Shown in pieces: positions 59,701 to 64,000 of a stretch of 64,000 nucleotides of DNA (positions are counted from its first letter, which is position 1; every line of letters starts with the position of its first letter). Below the pieces are notes generated by a model. The model saw only the letters and a program-made list of their open reading frames with translations. It ran no database searches and was not told where the DNA came from. This DNA is from Berberis thunbergii (lineage: Eukaryota > Streptophyta > Magnoliopsida > Ranunculales > Berberidaceae), in contig QNQO01006937.1 in NCBI GenBank assembly GCA_003290165.1, positions 1 through 64,000 on the forward strand, in the 5' to 3' direction. Made by a program: the position numbers and the translations under genes.

Positions 59701-59800
59701 GTCGATCTCTTGGACGAGTTGGGGTTGTATTGTCATCCAAAGGGTCGAGTTCTGTTTGGCCAAGTAGCTGCAGTGGCTCCTCTGGTCATTGTTATAATTG

Positions 59801-60013
59801 TTATTTGTGTGGAGCTTTTATTGCTGCATAGTGGCATTCGTGTCCAATTGGCTAGTCTCCAACTAGTTGTTCTCATTTGATCAAGGATTGTATTTCATTT
59901 TTCGAGTTAATTTTGGTCTCTTGATTTTAAGAAATATTTCATAAAATATTTCGTTTTGAGTAGAAAATACATAAAAATTTTGATTATGATTTCGAATTTA
60001 ACAATATAAGTAA
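59801..60013. other. Nothing recognised between G2 and G3
   Basis: AT-rich; this may be host DNA or a decayed 5' part of G2. Confidence 0.35.
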
Positions 60014-60694
60014 TGCACACATTTTTCACTCTCTGTTTTGACCTGGTTCCTACTGACCTACTGACTTGCACAAGTAATACACGTGAGCCACAGACCACCG
60101 TTGTTGTGGCCGATGGCACTCCGATGCTAAAGCAAACAAGGATTTGAAGAAAGTGCAATGTTGTAACAGGGAATTTGTAGCGTACCTTAGGTTACCAACC
60201 TCATGTCATATTTATAGTGCAAGCAGTTTCGGTTCTACCAGGCCATCGCAGGTGTAGTTTAGAAAGGAGATCTTCGTGGAGATCCTTATCTAATTAGGAG
60301 TCATGCTGTAGAAGGAAAGTTCCCTGTTAGCCCTGTGCTGCTAGATAGACGGGAGATAGTTCCCAATCCAAAAGCAATCAATGGAAGGGAGTTTCCCTAT
60401 GTGGAATGCACTATGTTATTTTCTTCCTGGTTGGAAGCAGAGAGCAGTTGTAGTTGCCCGTCCGAAGCTGATCCTCGAGATACTTGCCTTATTGGGACTT
60501 ATGGGTATTGAGGATAGTTGTGAGACATGTGGGCCTAGCATGCTGTGAGAGTTCGTGTTGGCCTAGCGGACTGAATTGAGTGAGCTTAGAACCGCTTGGG
60601 CCTGTTCAATGTTGGGCTGATGTTGGGGCTCATATTTCCTCGAGATCATCATGACACATGTATGGCTTAGAGGTGTGACCATTTTTATGTATCA
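60014..60694 (-). repeat. G3 3' LTR
   Basis: On the + strand it starts TGCACACATTTTTC and ends ATGTATCA. Blocks such as GTGGCCGATGGCACTCCGAT match G1 and G2 LTRs, but it is about 120 bp longer. The adjoining TCATCTACTCCCCCTGAGTT is the inverted purine tract. Confidence 0.7.
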
Positions 60695-60951
60695 TCATCT
60701 ACTCCCCCTGAGTTAGTGGGTCGTCACACGGTTCGCTAAGTCATCTCTTGAAGGGATGCCCTACTCATGATGATTGAATCTAAATCGTTGCTAGAGCCGC
60801 ACGCCGCATTAATGGAACGTACGTTGGTTCGGCAGAAAAGAGACGGAAACAAAACCTCTATTTAGGTAGTTTGTATCGTAGAATCTAACATTTCTGCTTT
60901 CTTTGCTTTTGAGGATATCGCTCTGACTAGAAAAGATTGTCTATCTTCTTC

Positions 60952-62570
60952 ATGACCCAACAAAACCTTCTTGACGACGCAATTTTGGCCATGGACCTGG
61001 AGTTTTTCGAAGACGGGTTGTTGTTCTAGCCTGGCCTGGTTGAAACCCGTACAAAGTTTGGAGTTTTTGTTGTATGTCCTGCCGGGTTACCAAACGCCAA
61101 TGTTGCCTCCAGTCGATTTCATCTGTTTGAGTCATGAAATGCTTCATACCGGAGTGTTCTTTCCAGTTCTGGACGTGATTTGGGAGTTCCTGGATCTTTT
61201 AGGGATTCCTCAGGCCCAATTGGGCCCTAATGGATATAGGATCATCCTCATGATTCTACTCAGTGCCATGGAGGTCGGTGTCACCATGACTCCGCGAGTA
61301 ATTCAGTTGTTGACTTCACCCCGGCTGAAAAGTAACGCTGTTTGTAAGATGGCATCGTCATCTTGCTTTGTTAATCTGCCTGATGACTTCAAATTCTTGC
61401 AGAAGTATTGTTTCTTGGCTCTGGTGGATTCGAAGTATTTTCGATGCAAGGGTCGTCCGCTTGAGCAACAGTTCAGGCCGCTTCGTAAGTTCAACCCTTT
61501 TCTTGTGACTTTGATATGCTTGTTAGCGGGTTGATTGATCATTGTTTGTGTTTTCTTGCAGGAAAGTTTCCTACTACTCCTCTTACCTGAGCGGAGCAAA
61601 ACACCATGGAGACGTTCCGTGACTTGTCGAAAAGGAATGCAATCGATGTAATAAGAGTTTTCAACTTCATCCGTAGTAGGCTGTGGGACAACTGTCACGT
61701 TGCCATCACTCTGTACCAAACTTCGTGAATTAAAGTGGAAGATGGGGCCCTTTCGAGGAAGAAGAAGGTTGTTGGAGCCAAAGTTATCATTATGTCTGAC
61801 ACTGAGGAGCCGCCTAAAATGTTTGCCTTTTTCGTGAGGAATATATCTTGTGTTAGAATTGGGTCATCTTTGGCACGACCCACTCTAGTGAGGGAAGAGC
61901 GCGAGTCTGCTAGGCCTGTTAGGGCGGAGACTGACGTTTTCGGCTTGGAGAAAGGTTACTTGTGGTATGCAAGAGTTGTAGAAAGATCGAGCCTTAGTGA
62001 CGCGCAGGTCAAAGCTCTGAATGACTGCCTGGTGTGGGTTGCAATGGCAGCTAATGCTAGTGTTGATTCACGTGGGACCATTCCTATAGAGGGCTCCTGT
62101 GAAGATTTGCCTGAGGCTGTAAAATCTTATCACCCCATTGTTGCTTTGCCTGAGATGGCAGCGGTACTGGCCATGTCTCTTGTAGTCTGAATTGCTCACT
62201 GTCTCGCTCTAGGCCACAACTAGAAGTGTTGGAGGGTACTTTGGATAATTCACTTCCTCCTCTCCCTCTGGATCCCATTAAGTCATCTCGTACCAATTAG
62301 AAACAAGGGGAAAGCCACGAAGGAGAGCCTGAGGACGGTGGTGATCGTGAAGGGTGGCGCTGGCGTAATTTTTCACCCGAGGAAGCTTCATTCGGGTGCA
62401 CAAATAGGCCGATTTGCACCAAACTTGGTGAAGATGAGTTCTCAGGTCTGGCACCAAGAGGTGGATGTAGAGTATGCTTCAAGGAAACTTAAGCAGGCAT
62501 CACTGTTGGTTGATGGATCACAAAGTGGTTATGTGGCAAGCCGTCGAAATCAGTTCGGGACTGACTAGGC
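60952..62570 (+). pseudogene. Antisense extra ORF of G3
   Basis: Frames 60971-61534 (187 codons) and 61735-62190 (151 codons) are the longest pieces; an intron-like gap or frameshift lies at about 61535-61735, and 62338-62568 may continue it. The N-terminal part contains GVFFPVLDVIWEFLDLLGIP and LGPNGYRIIL, the same domain as in G1 and G2. Near 61530 TTCTTGCAG looks like a 3' splice site, so the gap could be a real intron. No enzymatic motif. Confidence 0.6.
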
Positions 62571-63406
62571 CCCCACATTCTAGACTATTTACGCCCTCGC
62601 AATGGTGGCTACAAGTCCAGGTTTTGATCAGAAGCTTTCGTTGCTAGTCGTCATCAGCTAAGCTTACCTAATTAGGTTTGACGATCATTGACGGTTAAGG
62701 GGGCAATAATCTCTGACTAGTCGTCATCACCAGGCGTGATAGCACTGATTAGACTCCCACTTCCTAACCCATCGATGCTCGCGCTAAGCGGACTAGGTGT
62801 CAGGTTGAACTAGAAGCCATTGTCATCAGCTTTGGCCGACTTAGTTTGCCTGGTTTGAAAAGAGGTTTCGCCTGCTAGGGGGCGTGCGAACCTAGTTCAT
62901 CTACTTAGCGAATGAGGTGGACGAAGTTACCTTGAATCAGCTAATGATCTATAGGTGTGATCTGTATGTCATGGTTGACTACGATCTCTCGTGATCGTGC
63001 CAAGCATGTGACAGAATGTTGTTTGAGTAATAGGCCGAGCCCATGGGCCAGTAGTGGAAGGGCTAGGGCACGGTGTGCTGTGTGTACGGCGTAAATCACA
63101 CGGTAACACGTGTACGATGTAGGCTGCGTGACGGTTGAGTAACGATTATTCCCCCCTCAATTAATGATGTTGCGTCAGCGTCATCAATTTGAATGACATG
63201 GTTTGTGCAGTTTCCTTGGGAACCGTTGTCTTCTCATTTCCCATACTGTATTCAGTGTTTGGCAGTTAATGCTAGAGTGACCGCTTGGTGAACTATCATG
63301 TCTATATAATGGTGTTTTCCAATCGATGTAGGCATTATCCTTCGTAGAGCTTACCTCTTGTAATGTTCTTGCTTGAATAGAACACTTGGGTTTCCCGAAG
63401 GTTGAA
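62571..63406. other. Variable noncoding region of G3, nothing recognised
   Basis: GC-richer DNA with recurring GACTAGTCGTCATCA (about 62640 and 62715). It lies where Tat elements have a variable spacer between pol and the antisense ORF. No ORF with homology. Confidence 0.4.
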
Positions 63407-63478
63407 GAAAATGCTTTGGGTTTTTCAAAGGAAAATGCTTTGGGTTTTTCAAAGGAAAATGCTTTGGGTTTTCCAAAG
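63407..63478. repeat. 24-bp tandem repeat, three units
   Basis: GAAAATGCTTTGGGTTTTTC starts at 63407, 63431 and 63455. The + frame through it (63386-63709) reads an 8-residue repeat (KENALGFS); the - frame also stays open (63184-63588). I cannot say whether either frame is used. Confidence 0.85.
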
Positions 63479-63709
63479 TCTGAAGGTGTATTTCTGTCTT
63501 TGGAGTCTCTAAATGTTCTGACATTCGCACTGGTCAGGCACAAAGATAGTTGTTGGTATGCGTGGTCACCTATTGTGGGTGAGCACATAGTTGATATGCT
63601 GAAGTCTCGTAATTTCTTATATTATTGCAGAGAAGTAGTACAGATGTTCTCCCAAGGGAAGAGTATGTTGTTCATGTGTCGATGCCTTATCGTTGTTCCT
63701 AAATGTTAA

Positions 63710-64000
63710 ATTCAAAGATAGCACCATCGTTCAACTCTGTGGTGGTTGCCTTTGCCACTTCTCGATTAACCCCATCGCCTTGCCTTGCATTGCGTTAAAA
63801 TTTGGGACCTCGAGATGAAGAGGATTTGGACACGGTCCATGGATTGGGCCATTGACTCCTGGACGCCCCTCTTGTCCCTGCAGCCGAAAGGTGCACTCTA
63901 CCTGCGTCAACTTGATACTTGTTCCAGGTTTATTTGTTTCGCCAAATCGAGCATGTGAGTTGGTCGTATCTGATTGTGGCTTGTCGCGGGACTCGCGATT
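63710..64000. other. Nothing recognised
   Basis: The final 290 bp have no identified gene or repeat; probably still within G3. Confidence 0.35.

Larger units (their letters stand above)
52872..59800 (-). mobile_element. Ty3/gypsy Tat-like element G2, truncated
   Basis: The left boundary is an LTR related to that of G1 (52872-53407), which is the 3' LTR because the element reads on the - strand. To its right come an antisense ORF, integrase, RNase H and RT in the order expected from the 3' end. The sequence fades upstream of RT near 59800; protease, gag and 5' LTR are not found before G3 starts at 60014. Confidence 0.78.
60014..64000 (-). mobile_element. Ty3/gypsy Tat-like element G3, 3' end only
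   Basis: The 3' LTR (60014-60694) is followed to the right by a purine tract and the antisense ORF. The element is - oriented and its pol and gag should lie past 64000. It is GC-richer and its antisense ORF is far less broken than those of G1 and G2, suggesting a younger or distinct subfamily. Confidence 0.65.

Overview
This is a 64 kb piece of an AT-rich nuclear genome from a flowering plant. The evidence is FAR1/MULE-family exons with introns, a plant-type hAT element, endogenous Caulimoviridae (florendovirus-like), a COX6a retrocopy, Ty1/copia and Ty3/gypsy (Tat-like) LTR elements, and RTE and L1 LINEs. I cannot name the species. No bacterial-type operons, tRNA or rRNA genes or CRISPR arrays were seen. 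Almost everything outside the FAR1-like locus is mobile or viral in origin and mostly broken.

Region 1 (1-13.3 kb): the 3' end of an L1-type LINE, small MITEs, then a FAR1/MULE-derived locus on the + strand. Its N-terminal DNA-binding unit occurs twice (3529-4145 and 11596 onward). Between them, two small linker exons (72 nt and 87 nt) also occur twice with identical lengths. Only the second unit carries the MULE transposase domain (D-D-E residues present) and a SWIM zinc finger. The 6.5 kb between the copies holds two MITE-like elements and a full-length hAT transposon (5846-9742) with matching TIRs and an 8-bp target duplication.

Region 2 (14.6-33.0 kb): a cluster of endogenous pararetrovirus sequences. 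An A-type copy carries capsid remnants, protease, reverse transcriptase and RNase H. Two head-to-tail B-type copies carry movement protein, capsid and protease, but in place of RT-RNase H have an unrecognised reading frame. A and B share the same promoter, repeat, tRNA-Met primer site and leader, as expected for two components of one bipartite virus. A COX6a processed pseudogene sits in B1 and a tRNA-derived SINE in B2; in each case the other copy preserves the empty site.

Region 3 (33-51 kb): tandem repeats of unknown origin, then a Ty1/copia element (35014-48162). Its gag-integrase segment is inverted, and a 7.1 kb Tat-like gypsy element (G1) is nested in it. A 5'-truncated RTE LINE follows.

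Region 4 (51-64 kb): a CACTA-type MITE, a second Tat-like element (G2) with degenerate pol, and the 3' end of a third (G3). All three gypsy elements lie on the - strand and carry an extra antisense ORF on the + strand between pol and the 3' LTR.
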